Assembly: GCF_001458435.1 (NCBI RefSeq)
Contig: NZ_CYSF01000007.1
Coordinates: 372,001-436,000, forward strand
DNA: 64,000 nucleotides
Direction of reading: 5' to 3'
Source of the DNA: Thalassovita mediterranea
GTDB taxonomy: Bacteria > Pseudomonadota > Alphaproteobacteria > Rhodobacterales > Rhodobacteraceae
The position numbers and the translations under genes were made by a program. The notes beneath the pieces were generated by a model. That model worked only from the letters and a program-made list of their open reading frames with translations, did no database searches and was not told the origin of the DNA. How positions within the stretch are numbered: the stretch's first letter is position 1; every line of letters begins with the position of its first letter. Below, one piece after another: positions 52,959-62,802 of the stretch.

Positions 52959-53389
52959 GGTTTTCCTCCTCCTCATTCCATGCCTATTGGATAGGGGAGG
53001 GCGTCAAGACGGGGCAAGCATTGCCTGTGACGCACGGTCACAATATTGCGCCTGATTGGCATTTTCGGCCAAATCACGCGAAACGGCTTCGCAAAGCGGC
53101 GAAGACTTTGCTGATTTCTAACGCAGAGTGCGCATTTTTGCAAAATTGCAAAGTTTGCAGTCGTTAATATCGTGACTCGCCAGTCGTGCTGCTCCGGTTT
53201 GTCTGGCGGCTTCACGGGGTGATCACGGCGGCGTCTGTTTGCGTGTGCATCCCCTCGCAGAGAGTTTGGGCGCATGTGAGCGGACCCTCTGGCATACTGG
53301 TCTTAACGGCAGGCGCTCTCGGCAGCGCGATCTGCCCAACCCAGTATCCGTTTGTGTGTCAGCGCGTCGGGCAAGAAAAGGAAGAGACT
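52959..53389. other. Intergenic region between prpE and yceI
   Basis: A 431-base divergent promoter region. It holds the TTTGCAAA elements at 53137-53161; the remainder has no convincing gene. The part nearest yceI is GC-rich with no recognised operator. Confidence 0.5.
53137..53161. promoter_or_regulatory. TTTGCAAA element cluster (ScfR/PccR-like site)
   Basis: TTTGCAAA (53137-53144), ATTGCAAA (53145-53152) and TTTGCAGT (53154-53161) are three adjacent copies. PccR of Rhodobacter sphaeroides binds TTTGCAAA-type elements to control propionyl-CoA assimilation; the spacing here is not the one I recall for it. The site is about 180 bases upstream of prpE. Confidence 0.5.
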
Positions 53390-53971
53390 ATGAACAGACG
53401 TCATTTTGCCCGTTCTATCGCGGCTTTTGGTTTGACTATGATGTCCGCACCGTTTGCGCAGGCTGCGCCTGCAAAGTACCTGCTGGACAAAGAGGACAGC
53501 GTTGTCGGCTTTACCTACTATCTGGATTCGGACGGAACCAAGGGCAGTATGCCGGTGCAATCGGCCGATCTGCAATTGGATTTGCGTAATATTTCCCGCA
53601 GCAAGATTGACGTGACCCTCAGCCCGAAGAAGGCGCGCGCAGGCTTTTTCTTTGCCACCGAGGCGTTGAAAGGTGCCGAGGTACTGGATGTGCGTAATCA
53701 TCCAACCATCCGGTTTGTCGGACGCCGCATCACTGGCACGATTCATGATGCCAAGGTGACAGGCGATCTGACGGTGCGCGGTGTGTCGCGTCCGGTAACG
53801 CTAAATGCGCAGCTGTTTCGCCAGCGCGGCACAGAGGCGGGCGATCTGAACAATCTATCGATCTTGCTGACTGGCAGCCTGGACCGACATGATTTTGGGG
53901 CATCGGGTTATGCCGCTTTGGTCGGGCCACAAATTGATTTGCGTATTCTGGCGCGCATCAACCGCGCCTGA
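53390..53971 (+). CDS. YceI-family periplasmic lipid-binding protein
   Basis: The 193-residue protein has a signal peptide (RRHFARSIAAFGLTMMSAPFAQA, twin-arginine-like) and the YceI lipocalin-like barrel: YLLDKEDSVVGFTYYLDSDG, a strand SADLQLDLRNISRSKIDVTL, then VLDVRNHPTIRFVGRRI and VTGDLTVRGVSRPVTLNAQL. These proteins bind polyisoprenoid or amphiphilic ligands in the periplasm. The start at 53390 follows GGAAGAGACT. It is followed by a hairpin shared with the convergent maeB gene. Confidence 0.92.
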   Translation: MNRRHFARSIAAFGLTMMSAPFAQAAPAKYLLDKEDSVVGFTYYLDSDGTKGSMPVQSADLQLDLRNISRSKIDVTLSPKKARAGFFFATEALKGAEVLDVRNHPTIRFVGRRITGTIHDAKVTGDLTVRGVSRPVTLNAQLFRQRGTEAGDLNNLSILLTGSLDRHDFGASGYAALVGPQIDLRILARINRA

Positions 53972-54064
53972 AGCGTCTTACTTTCCTTATGAAGCATAGA
54001 TAACGCAGGTCACGTTGGGATGGACGTGATCTGCCGGGGCGTCTGAGTTGGGGGCGCCCCAAAC

Positions 54065-54099
54065 GCGACAGGCCCCAACCGATGGCTGGGGCCTGTCGT
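54065..54099. terminator. Terminator hairpin between yceI and maeB
   Basis: GACAGGCCCC (54067-54076) and GGGGCCTGTC (54088-54097) form a 10-bp stem around an 11-base loop. T-runs are weak on both sides. Confidence 0.7.
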
Positions 54100-54120
54100 T
54101 GTAAATATTGTGTGCCACTA

Positions 54121-56400
54121 TCAGCCGTAATGTGCCACTGGTGTGCCTGCGATGGCCGCCATGTTCAGCAGGCCACGCGCAGTGATGGATGGGCTGACGA
54201 TATGTGCCTTGTTGCCCATGCCCATCAGGATTGGTCCCACTTCCAGACCATCGGCGCGCATTTTTAGAATGTTGCGCACACCCGATGCCGCATCCGCGTG
54301 GGCAAAGACCAACGTATTGGCCACGCCTGGCATGCGCGAGCGCGGGAACAGTTTTTGGCGCAGACCCGGGTCAAGTGCCACATCCACGTTCATTTCTCCT
54401 TCATAGCAGAAATCAGTGTCGCGGCTGTCGAGGATCTCCAGTGCTTCGCGCAGGCGCTTGCCCGATCCTTCGGCGTGGTTGCCGAACTGGCTTTGCGAAC
54501 ACAGTGCGACGTTCGGTTCCAGACCAAAGCGGCGCACATGGCGCGCCGCGCCTTCGGCGATACGGGCCAGTTGTTCGGGGGTCGGCAGTTCATGCACCTG
54601 TGTGTCAGCAATGAACAGCGGCCCATCCTCTAGGATCATCAGCGAAAGCGCGCCATGCGGGCTGAGGTCAGGGGTGCCAAGGATCTGCTGGATATAGTTC
54701 AGGTGCCAGCGGTATTCGCCGAAGGTGCCGCAGATCATGCTGTCTGCCTCACCCCGATGTACAGCGACGGCGGCAATGGCGGTGGTGTTGGTGCGCATGA
54801 TCGCCTTGGCCAGATCGGGGGTGACGCCCTTGCGCTCCATCAGCTCATGATAGCTGGTCCAGAAATCGAAATAGCGCGGATCGTTTTCGGGGTTCACGAA
54901 CTGGAAATCCACGCCCGGACGGATGTTGAGGCCCGCGCGTTCGCAGCGTGCTTCCAGAACCTCGGGACGGCCGATCAGGATCGGGGTCTCTGTGGTTTCT
55001 TCCAGAATCGCCTGTGCGGCGCGCAGCACGCGTTCATCCTCACCCTCGGCAAAGATGATGCGGCGGGCGGCAGCGCGCGCACTTTCAAACAGCGGACGCA
55101 TCAACAGCGCGGATTTGAACACCGACTGGTCCAGCTTGTGTTTATACGCCTCCAGATCGTCGATCGGGCGGGTGGCGACGCCACTGTCCATCGCGGCCTT
55201 GGCTACAGCGGCAGAGACCACGCCAACCAGACGCGGATCAAACGGTTTCGGGATCAGATAATCCGCGCCAAAGGTCAGCTGTTCACCTTTGTAGGCCGCT
55301 GCCGCCTCGGCAGAGGTGGTGGCGCGGGCCAGCTCAGCGATGCCTTGCACACAGGCGACGCACATTTCATCGTTGATCTCGGTCGCGCCTACATCCAGCG
55401 CCCCACGGAAGATGAAGGGGAAACACAATACGTTGTTGACCTGATTGGGGAAATCGCTGCGGCCTGTGGCGATGATCGCCTCTGGCGCGACGCTGCGCGC
55501 CTCATCCGGCATGATTTCCGGCGTCGGGTTGGCAAGGGCGAAAACGATGGGGCGGTCGGCCATTTTGGCGACCATTTCGGGTTTCAACACGCCGGGGCCA
55601 GACAGGCCAAGGAACATGTCCGCGCCTTCGATCACCTCATCCAGCGTGCGTTTGTCGCTGGCTTGGGCATATTCGGCCTTTTGTGGGGTCATTTCGCTGG
55701 TGCGGCCCTCATAGACCAAACCGTCGATATCGCACAGCCAGACGTTTTCGCGTTTGACGCCCAGTTTCAGCAGCATGTTGAGGCAGGCAATGCCTGCTGC
55801 GCCGCCACCAGTGGAGACGATTTTGATATCCTCAAACCGTTTGCCGGCCACCTGCAAAGCGTTGGTCGCCGCCGCGCCGACAACAATCGCGGTGCCGTGC
55901 TGATCGTCGTGGAACACGGGGATGTTCATCCGTTCACGGCAGATCTTTTCGACGATAAAGCAATCGGGTGCCTTGATGTCTTCGAGGTTGATGGCGCCGA
56001 AGGTCGGGCCGAGGGCGCAGACAATCTCTGCCAGTTTTTCGGGGTCTTTTTCGTCCACTTCGATGTCGAAACAGTCGATGTTGGCGAATTTCTTGAACAG
56101 AACCGCCTTGCCTTCCATCACCGGTTTCGACGCCAGCGCGCCGATGTTGCCCAGACCCAAAACGGCGGAGCCGTTGGATACCACGCCCACCAGATTGCCG
56201 CGCGCGGTGTAGCGGCTGGCGTCTGCCGGATCTGCCTTAATCTCTAGGCAGGCTTCGGCGACGCCGGGGCTGTAGGCCAGTGACAGATCGCGCCCATTGG
56301 CCAGCGGTTTGGTGGCGCGCACCTCTAGTTTGCCGGGTTTCGGGGTCTCATGATACAGTAGAGCGGCCTGGCGCAGGGTTTGTTTCTGGCTGTCGGACAT
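54121..56400 (-). CDS. maeB: NADP-dependent malic enzyme with C-terminal phosphotransacetylase-like domain
   Basis: Converts malate to pyruvate and CO2 with NADP+ reduction. The 759-residue protein has the malic enzyme part (residues about 1-430) with [57 protein letters not shown] and the Rossmann GGGAAGIAC. The PTA-like part follows (about 430-759), with no visible catalytic activity in this family but a regulatory role proposed for acetyl-CoA. The hybrid layout is standard in proteobacteria. ATG 56400 follows GTCCGATG-type weak spacing. Confidence 0.95.
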   Translation of the reverse strand: MSDSQKQTLRQAALLYHETPKPGKLEVRATKPLANGRDLSLAYSPGVAEACLEIKADPADASRYTARGNLVGVVSNGSAVLGLGNIGALASKPVMEGKAVLFKKFANIDCFDIEVDEKDPEKLAEIVCALGPTFGAINLEDIKAPDCFIVEKICRERMNIPVFHDDQHGTAIVVGAAATNALQVAGKRFEDIKIVSTGGGAAGIACLNMLLKLGVKRENVWLCDIDGLVYEGRTSEMTPQKAEYAQASDKRTLDEVIEGADMFLGLSGPGVLKPEMVAKMADRPIVFALANPTPEIMPDEARSVAPEAIIATGRSDFPNQVNNVLCFPFIFRGALDVGATEINDEMCVACVQGIAELARATTSAEAAAAYKGEQLTFGADYLIPKPFDPRLVGVVSAAVAKAAMDSGVATRPIDDLEAYKHKLDQSVFKSALLMRPLFESARAAARRIIFAEGEDERVLRAAQAILEETTETPILIGRPEVLEARCERAGLNIRPGVDFQFVNPENDPRYFDFWTSYHELMERKGVTPDLAKAIMRTNTTAIAAVAVHRGEADSMICGTFGEYRWHLNYIQQILGTPDLSPHGALSLMILEDGPLFIADTQVHELPTPEQLARIAEGAARHVRRFGLEPNVALCSQSQFGNHAEGSGKRLREALEILDSRDTDFCYEGEMNVDVALDPGLRQKLFPRSRMPGVANTLVFAHADAASGVRNILKMRADGLEVGPILMGMGNKAHIVSPSITARGLLNMAAIAGTPVAHYG

Positions 56401-56641
56401 CGGTTCGCCTCAATAAATATCAGTTAGTTTAGTGTTAAACCATTTTTTGACCTAGCGGAAGGTGCGGAATTTGGCTTATGGGGTGTTTATGCGCTAACGC
56501 GTGCTTGCAAAGGCCATGCCTTTGGGCAAAAGTTTCTCATTCGATCAAAAATACCCGCCATACATATCCGCCTGACCCTTTGCTGCCGTTTGTGTCGCGA
56601 GTTTTGGGTGACGTGGATGAGAAGAGCAAAGGACGTAATCC

Positions 56642-57046
56642 ATGCCGACCACCGAAACCCTGCTAGCCGCCGCCACGCGCGTGCGTGAAAACGCCCATGC
56701 GCCTTATTCGAATTTCAAGGTCGGGGCGGCCATTCTGGGCAAGGATGGCGTGGTCTATCAGGGCTGCAACGTGGAAAACGTCGCCTACCCCGAAGGCACC
56801 TGTGCCGAGGCGGGCGCAATTGCCGCGATGGTCGCCGCTGGTACCAAGGAACTGACCGAGGTGTGTGTGATCGCCGACAGCCCCGCGCCGGTGCCGCCCT
56901 GTGGGGGCTGCCGTCAGAAACTGGCCGAATTTGGCGCGCGCGATGTCACTGTGACGCTGGCGACCACAGATGGCACCAGCTTGCAGACCACCATTGGCGA
57001 TCTGCTGCCCGGTGCCTTTGACATGTCCCATATGGAACGGACCTGA
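56642..57046 (+). CDS. cdd: Cytidine deaminase
   Basis: Deaminates cytidine and deoxycytidine to uridine and deoxyuridine. The 134-residue short form has the zinc ligands Cys54 with catalytic Glu56 (TCAEAGAI) and Cys87/Cys90 (PPCGGCRQK), plus NAHAPYSNFKVGAAI at the substrate pocket. ATG 56642 follows AAAGGACG. It is the first gene of the nucleoside salvage operon, three bases before deoA. Confidence 0.95.
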   Translation: MPTTETLLAAATRVRENAHAPYSNFKVGAAILGKDGVVYQGCNVENVAYPEGTCAEAGAIAAMVAAGTKELTEVCVIADSPAPVPPCGGCRQKLAEFGARDVTVTLATTDGTSLQTTIGDLLPGAFDMSHMERT

Positions 57047-57049
57047 GCG

Positions 57050-58369
57050 ATGGATGCCCCGACATTTGATGCGCGTGCAATCATTGTGAAACTGCGCGAC
57101 CGCCAGCCGTTGGAGCGGGCGGAATTAGCGTGGTTTGCCCGTGGTTTGGCTGATGAAACCGTCAGCGACGCGCAGGCCGGTGCCTTTGCCATGGCCGCCC
57201 TGCTGAACGGTATGGACGAGGCAGGGCGCGTTGGCCTGACGCTGGCGATGCGCGACAGCGGCGATGTGATGCGTTGGGATCTGGACCGTCCAGTGATCGA
57301 CAAGCATTCCACTGGCGGCGTCGGCGATTGTGTGTCGCTGGTTCTGGCCCCTGCGTTGGCGGCGTGCGGCGGCTACGTGCCGATGATTTCGGGCCGTGGC
57401 CTTGGCCATACTGGTGGGACATTGGATAAGCTGGAGGCGATTCCTGGCTATCGCACTGGATTGAGCGAAGATCAGTTTCGTCAGGTTGTGGGCGATGTCG
57501 GCTGCGCGATTGTGTCGGCCACCGGTGAGGTGGCGCCAGCCGATCGCCGCCTTTATGCGATCCGCGATGTGACGGGCACGGTTGAAAGCCTTGATCTGAT
57601 CACCGCGTCGATCCTGTCGAAAAAGCTGGCGGCGGGCCTTGAGGGGTTGGTTCTGGACGTCAAAGTCGGCTCTGGCGCGTTTATGAAAACGGCGGATGAG
57701 GCGCGGGCGCTGGCCAACGCGCTGGTCAGCACCGCCAATGCCGCCGGATGCCAGACATCGGCGCTGATCACCGATATGAACCAACCGCTGGTGCCAGAAC
57801 TGGGCAATGCGCTGGAGGTGGCAAGTTCGATGCGCGTCCTGACGGGGCGCAGCACGGGTGCGCTTCTGGATCTGACCGCCGAACTGGGCGGCGTGGCGCT
57901 GGCCAACGCTGGGCTGGCGGCGGATGCAGTGGCGGGCGCAGATCAGATCCGCGCCGTGATCGCAGATGGCCGCGCGGCAGAGGTGTTTGGCCGTATGGTC
58001 GCCGCGCAGGGCGGATCGCCACGGTTCATCGACGATTGGCGCAGCATGTTGCCAGAGGCACCGGTGATTTCAGAGGTCACAGCGCCGCGTGATGGCTACA
58101 TCACTGCGATCAATGGCCACGCGCTGGGGTTGGCGGTGGTTGCCCTTGGCGGTGGGCGTCAGGTCGAAAGTGATGTGGTCAACCCTGCGGTGGGTCTGGC
58201 GGATGTTGCGGCCCTTGGGGTCCGAGTGCAGAAGGGTCAGACGTTGGCCTGCGTTCACGCCGCCCGCGAAGGCGCGGCAGAGCGGGCAGCAGCGGCTGTT
58301 GCTGGCGCGATCACCATCGGGGATGTGGCGCCGGATCTGCCCCCCCTTGTTCATGAAAGGATCGGCTGA
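57050..58369 (+). CDS. deoA: Thymidine phosphorylase
   Basis: Phosphorolyses thymidine and deoxyuridine to base and deoxyribose-1-phosphate. The 439-residue protein has KHSTGGVGDC and SGRGLGHTGGTLDKLE of the glycosyltransferase family 3 fold, VLDVKVGSGAFMK, and the C-terminal PYNP domain. ATG 57050 is three bases after the cdd stop. It feeds deoB. Confidence 0.95.
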   Translation: MDAPTFDARAIIVKLRDRQPLERAELAWFARGLADETVSDAQAGAFAMAALLNGMDEAGRVGLTLAMRDSGDVMRWDLDRPVIDKHSTGGVGDCVSLVLAPALAACGGYVPMISGRGLGHTGGTLDKLEAIPGYRTGLSEDQFRQVVGDVGCAIVSATGEVAPADRRLYAIRDVTGTVESLDLITASILSKKLAAGLEGLVLDVKVGSGAFMKTADEARALANALVSTANAAGCQTSALITDMNQPLVPELGNALEVASSMRVLTGRSTGALLDLTAELGGVALANAGLAADAVAGADQIRAVIADGRAAEVFGRMVAAQGGSPRFIDDWRSMLPEAPVISEVTAPRDGYITAINGHALGLAVVALGGGRQVESDVVNPAVGLADVAALGVRVQKGQTLACVHAAREGAAERAAAAVAGAITIGDVAPDLPPLVHERIG

Positions 58370-58370
58370 C

Positions 58371-59594
58371 ATGGCACGAGCGTTTTTGGTTGTGATTGAC
58401 TCCGTCGGGATCGGCGGCGCGCCGGATGCGGATCGGTTTTTCAACGGCGATTTGCCCGATACTGGCGCCAACACCATTGCCCATATCGCCGCCGCCTGCG
58501 CGGCAGGCGAGGCAGAGGAGGGGCGCAGTGGTCCCCTGCATCTGCCGAATATGGATGCGCTGGGGTTGGGCGCGGCGGTGAAACTGGCGTCTGGGGTTGA
58601 TGCGGCGGGTCTGGGCGCCACGCCCACAGGCCGCTGGGGTGCCGCGACAGAGGTAAGCCCGGGCAAGGACACGCCATCAGGGCATTGGGAAATCGCCGGC
58701 GTGCCGGTGCCGTGGGATTGGCATTGCTTCCCCGACACGGTGCCCAGTTTCCCCGCCGACCTCAGCGCTAAAATTGCGCAGGCGGCAGGGACAGGCGGTA
58801 TCCTTGGGGATTGCCATGCCTCTGGCACGCAGGTGATTGCCGATCATGGCGCGGAACATATTCGTAGCGGTTGGCCGATTTGCTACACCTCGGCGGACAG
58901 TGTGTTGCAGATCGCCGCGCATGAGGAACACTTTGGCCTCGACCGGTTGTTGCAGCTTTGCCAAGACATCGCGCCGATGGTGCATGAGATGAAAGTGGGC
59001 CGCGTCATTGCGCGCCCATTCGTGGGGGATGAGGCGAGCGGTTTCACCCGCACCACCAACCGCCGTGATTATGCCATTGCGCCGCCGTCGCCTACGCTGT
59101 GCGACTGGGTGCAAGGCGCGGGGCGCAAGGTCTACGGTGTTGGTAAGATTGGCGATATCTTCTCCATGCGGGGGATTGATGATCTGCGCAAAGGATCGGA
59201 TGAGGTGCTGATGCAGCATCTGAAAGATCTGGTGGGTGAGGCGGAGGAGGGCAGCCTGACCTTCGCCAATTTTGTCGAATTTGACAGCCTTTATGGGCAT
59301 CGCCGCGACATTTCGGGCTATGCCCGCGCGCTGGAATGGTTTGACCGTGAACTGGGCGCGGTTCTGGCGCAGCTGCGCGCGGATGACATGCTGCTTATTA
59401 CGGCAGACCACGGCAACGATCCCAGCTGGTCGGGCACCGATCACACCCGCGAACGCACCCCTGTCTTGATCGCTGGCCTTGGCGCTGGCAGCATCGGGCA
59501 GGTGGGATTTGTAGACATTGCCGCATCGGTTGCGGCGCATCTGGATGTGCCCGCAGTGGGCAACGCTCAGAGCAAAGGACGGAGTTTCCTATGA
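58371..59594 (+). CDS. deoB: Phosphopentomutase
   Basis: Interconverts (deoxy)ribose-1-phosphate and -5-phosphate. The 407-residue alkaline-phosphatase-superfamily enzyme has the metal ligand Asp10 (VVIDSVGIGGAPDA), the phosphoacceptor Thr in KDTPSGHWE, and TADHGNDPSW with the second metal cluster near the end. ATG 58371 follows AAAGGATCGG; the frame is open upstream within deoA but that part is not coding. The start is one base after the deoA stop. Confidence 0.95.
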   Translation: MARAFLVVIDSVGIGGAPDADRFFNGDLPDTGANTIAHIAAACAAGEAEEGRSGPLHLPNMDALGLGAAVKLASGVDAAGLGATPTGRWGAATEVSPGKDTPSGHWEIAGVPVPWDWHCFPDTVPSFPADLSAKIAQAAGTGGILGDCHASGTQVIADHGAEHIRSGWPICYTSADSVLQIAAHEEHFGLDRLLQLCQDIAPMVHEMKVGRVIARPFVGDEASGFTRTTNRRDYAIAPPSPTLCDWVQGAGRKVYGVGKIGDIFSMRGIDDLRKGSDEVLMQHLKDLVGEAEEGSLTFANFVEFDSLYGHRRDISGYARALEWFDRELGAVLAQLRADDMLLITADHGNDPSWSGTDHTRERTPVLIAGLGAGSIGQVGFVDIAASVAAHLDVPAVGNAQSKGRSFL

Positions 59595-60577
59595 GTTGGA
59601 AAGACACACCCAAGGTCGAATTGCATCTGCACCACGAGGGTGCTGCACCGCCCGCCTTCATCCGCCAGTTGGCGCATGAGAAAAAGGTCGATCTGAGCGG
59701 CGTTTTCAATGACGATGGCAGCTATGCCTTCCGTGATTTTGTGCATTTCCTCAGCGTGTATGAGGCCGCAACCTCGGTCCTGAAAACGCCGGAGGATTAC
59801 GCCCGCCTGACCACCGCCGTGCTGGAAGAATGCGCCGCCAACGGGGTAATCTACGCCGAAAGTTTCATCAGCCCCGATTTCTGCGGTGGCCGTGATGTGG
59901 AGGCGTGGAAGGAATACCTGCACGCCATTCAGGAAGCGGCCACTAAGGCCGAGGCTGATCATGGCATTGTGCTGAAGGGGATTGTCACCTGTATCCGTCA
60001 CTTTGGCGGCGAATGGGCGAAGGAAACCGCGCTCTGTGCGGCAGAGACCAAGGGCGATTTCATCACCGGTTTCGGCATGGGCGGGGATGAAAACCAGTTC
60101 ACCCAAGGCACGTTCAAATGGGCCTATGACTGCGCCCGCGAGGCGGGATTGCAGCTGACCACCCACGCGGGCGAATGGGGCGGGCCAGAGTCGATCCGTC
60201 AGGCGCTGGATGATCTGAAGGTGGAGCGTCTGGGCCACGGTGTTCAGGTGATCGAGGATGCAGCGCTGATGCAGCGCGTGATTGACGAAGGTGTCACGCT
60301 GGAGGTCTGCCCGGGGTCCAACGTCGTTCTGGGCGTTTACCCGTCGATTGACGCCCACCCGATCAAACGCCTGCGCGATGCGGGGGTGAAGGTCACGGTG
60401 TCCACCGATGATCCGCCCTTCTTCCACACAACGATGACGCGGGAATATGAAATGCTGGAACAGGCCTTTGGCTGGGGACAGGATGATTTCACCGCGCTGA
60501 ATCTTGTGGCAGCGGAGGCCGCTTTCTGCGACACAGCCACCAAAACAAAAATCAAGAAACGATTGGAAGCCGTATGA
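59591..60577 (+). CDS. add: Adenosine deaminase
   Basis: Deaminates adenosine/deoxyadenosine to inosine/deoxyinosine. The 328-residue TIM-barrel amidohydrolase has the metal ligands in [10 protein letters not shown], the segment [12 protein letters not shown] with the catalytic Glu region, and STDDPPFF with the metal-binding Asp. The start overlaps deoB by four bases (ATGA), so translation is coupled. Confidence 0.93.
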   Translation: MSWKDTPKVELHLHHEGAAPPAFIRQLAHEKKVDLSGVFNDDGSYAFRDFVHFLSVYEAATSVLKTPEDYARLTTAVLEECAANGVIYAESFISPDFCGGRDVEAWKEYLHAIQEAATKAEADHGIVLKGIVTCIRHFGGEWAKETALCAAETKGDFITGFGMGGDENQFTQGTFKWAYDCAREAGLQLTTHAGEWGGPESIRQALDDLKVERLGHGVQVIEDAALMQRVIDEGVTLEVCPGSNVVLGVYPSIDAHPIKRLRDAGVKVTVSTDDPPFFHTTMTREYEMLEQAFGWGQDDFTALNLVAAEAAFCDTATKTKIKKRLEAV

Positions 60578-61206
60578 CCGACCATCTGACCGTCGTAGAT
60601 CACCCGCTGGTACAGCACAAACTGACCCAGATGCGTGACAAGGACACTGCCACCCCTGAATTTCGCCGTCTGCTGCGCGAGATCAGCCAGCTGTTGGCCT
60701 ATGAAATCACCCGCGAGATGGAACTGACCACCAAAACTATCCAGACCCCGATGCAGGAAATGGATGCACCGGTGCTGAAGGGCAAAAAGCTGGCGCTGGT
60801 GTCGATCCTGCGGGCGGGCAACGGCCTGATGGATGGTGTGTTGGAGCTGATCCCCGGCGCACGTGTGGGCTTTGTTGGCCTCTACCGTGATGAGGAAACG
60901 CTGGAGCCGGTGCAGTACTACTTCAAGGTGCCGGAAAACATGGGCGACCGTTTGGTCATCGCCGTGGACCCGATGCTGGCGACCGGCAATTCGTCGGCCG
61001 CAGCGATTGATCTGCTGAAAGAGGCGGGCGCCACCAACATCCGTTTCATGTGCCTGCTGGCCGCACCCGAAGGTGTTGCGAAAATGAAGGAAGCACACCC
61101 CGATGTGCCGATCGTCACCGCGTCGCTTGATGAGCGCCTGAATGAAAAGGGCTACATCATGCCTGGTCTCGGCGATGCGGGCGACCGTATGTTCGGTACA
61201 AAATAA
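60574..61206 (+). CDS. upp: Uracil phosphoribosyltransferase
   Basis: Makes UMP from uracil and PRPP. The 210-residue protein has the PRPP motif [13 protein letters not shown], the N-terminal substrate segments [15 protein letters not shown], and the terminal [11 protein letters not shown] uracil-binding strand. The start overlaps add by four bases (ATGA). Last gene of cdd-deoA-deoB-add-upp: uracil from pyrimidine breakdown is rescued here. Confidence 0.95.
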   Translation: MTDHLTVVDHPLVQHKLTQMRDKDTATPEFRRLLREISQLLAYEITREMELTTKTIQTPMQEMDAPVLKGKKLALVSILRAGNGLMDGVLELIPGARVGFVGLYRDEETLEPVQYYFKVPENMGDRLVIAVDPMLATGNSSAAAIDLLKEAGATNIRFMCLLAAPEGVAKMKEAHPDVPIVTASLDERLNEKGYIMPGLGDAGDRMFGTK

Positions 61207-61279
61207 GCCCTGATTCTTTACAGGCTACCGCAACTCGTGCATTGTGCCCCTACATGTTGTGTGGGGGCACATTAGTAGT

Positions 61280-62761
61280 ATGAAACGAGTTCTGTTATCC
61301 GCTTTTATCCTGTCGTCCGTTGGACTGACTGCCGGTTTTAACGCCGCGCCTGCTATGGCGCGGGGTGACACCAGTATTCCAGCTGAATTTCCGCCACTTA
61401 GTTACAAGGGGCGGCAATATGTCGACAGTCGCGGTTGTGTTTATATCCGTGCCAGCACCGGTGGTCTGGTGGACTGGATCCCGCGTGTGACGCGCACGCG
61501 CGACCATATTTGTAACGCGAAACCAACGTTTGCAGGCGGCATCGACCGCAATCTTCCGGTTATTCCGGATGAGGTTCCCGCGACCACGGCGACGGCGCCT
61601 AAAACAGCCGTTGCGCGCGCTCCGGCAGCTGTGACGCCGAAGCCAGCCACGCCCAAAGTGGTGGCGCGACCTGCGCCCAAGGTGGCTGCGGCGCCAGTTG
61701 CAAAACCACAGGCAAAGACACAGGTTCGGGCGCAGCCCACCCAACGCGCACCGCGTTTCACGTTGTCGTCGTTGTTTGGTGCAGGCGCATCCAAATCCAA
61801 GGCTAAAACCCAAACCAAACCCGTTGTTGCAGCAACAAAACCCATTGTGCCGCCGTTGCGCACCGCGCCACCTGCGCCGCGCGCTGTGGTCAATCCTGCC
61901 TGTGGCGGCGGTTCGGCTGTGTCGCAACGGTATCTGGGATCGGGCAGCGGTGTGCGGTGTGGCCCTCAGGCGCAGTCGCCGATCTTTGGCAATGCGCAAA
62001 CTAACCGCGGATCGCTGTTTAATCCGATTAGCCCGGGTGCCCGGGTGACAGTGCAGACGCCGCGTCGATCGGTAACGCCATCGCAGCCGCAAAGACCGCT
62101 GGCCGCGACGCCGGGCCTTGCATCGTCTGCGACCCAACAACCCTATGCCAACCTGCCGAGCATTGGCGCAGGCGGGCAGCAGCGTATCGCGCCGCGCCAT
62201 GTCTATGAGGCGCAGCAGAATGCCCGGATCGACACTGCCATCCCCGAAGGATACCGCCCGTTGTGGACGGATGATCGTCTGAATCCCAAACGGGCACACC
62301 AGACGGCAGCGGGTAAGGCAGCGATGGATCTGATTTGGACGCAGACTGTTCCGCGTCAGCTGATTGATCGTGCCTCTGGGCGTGATGTGACGCGGTTGTT
62401 CCCTGGTTTGCAGTATCCCTATACCAGCATGACGGAACAGGCCCGCGCACAGCAGCCCGCAGTCGTGTCCAGCAAGTCCTTTGTTGCCAAGCCCAAGCAG
62501 GCAAAACCGCAGCAGGGGGCGTCGGCTCAGGCATTGCTGAAAGCTTACGTTCAGGTCGCGACTTTTGCGCAGCCGGCCAACGCACAACGTACCGCTGGCG
62601 ATCTGGCAGCCAAAGGGCTGCCGATGCGGATCTGGACTGCCAAACGTGGCGGTAAACCGGTGCAGTTGGTTGTTGTCGGCCCCTTCGCGGACAAGGGGCA
62701 GGCCAACGCTGCGCTATCTATTGTGCGCCGCGCTGGTTTCGGGGACGCCTACCTGCGTTAA
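61280..62761 (+). CDS. Exported SPOR-domain protein
   Basis: The 493-residue protein starts with a signal peptide (LLSAFILSSVGLTAGFNAAPAMA). An N-terminal module follows (YKGRQYVDSRGCVYIRASTGGLVDWIPRV), which I see as a conserved block in other roseobacter SPOR proteins. A long Ala/Pro/Lys-rich disordered linker comes next (about residues 100-260). The protein ends with a SPOR domain (YVQVATFAQPANAQRTAGDL to RRAGFGDAYLR), which binds denuded glycan strands at the septum. ATG 61280 has only a weak ribosome site. The protein probably works in cell division or separation. Confidence 0.85.
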   Translation: MKRVLLSAFILSSVGLTAGFNAAPAMARGDTSIPAEFPPLSYKGRQYVDSRGCVYIRASTGGLVDWIPRVTRTRDHICNAKPTFAGGIDRNLPVIPDEVPATTATAPKTAVARAPAAVTPKPATPKVVARPAPKVAAAPVAKPQAKTQVRAQPTQRAPRFTLSSLFGAGASKSKAKTQTKPVVAATKPIVPPLRTAPPAPRAVVNPACGGGSAVSQRYLGSGSGVRCGPQAQSPIFGNAQTNRGSLFNPISPGARVTVQTPRRSVTPSQPQRPLAATPGLASSATQQPYANLPSIGAGGQQRIAPRHVYEAQQNARIDTAIPEGYRPLWTDDRLNPKRAHQTAAGKAAMDLIWTQTVPRQLIDRASGRDVTRLFPGLQYPYTSMTEQARAQQPAVVSSKSFVAKPKQAKPQQGASAQALLKAYVQVATFAQPANAQRTAGDLAAKGLPMRIWTAKRGGKPVQLVVVGPFADKGQANAALSIVRRAGFGDAYLR

Positions 62762-62802
62762 GCGCAGACACAAACGCTAGATTTGAAAAATTGCGGGGGC
62801 GC

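Noticed and set aside
54655-56247. 530-codon plus-strand frame opposite maeB
   Set aside because: Antisense shadow; no domain, no start signal.
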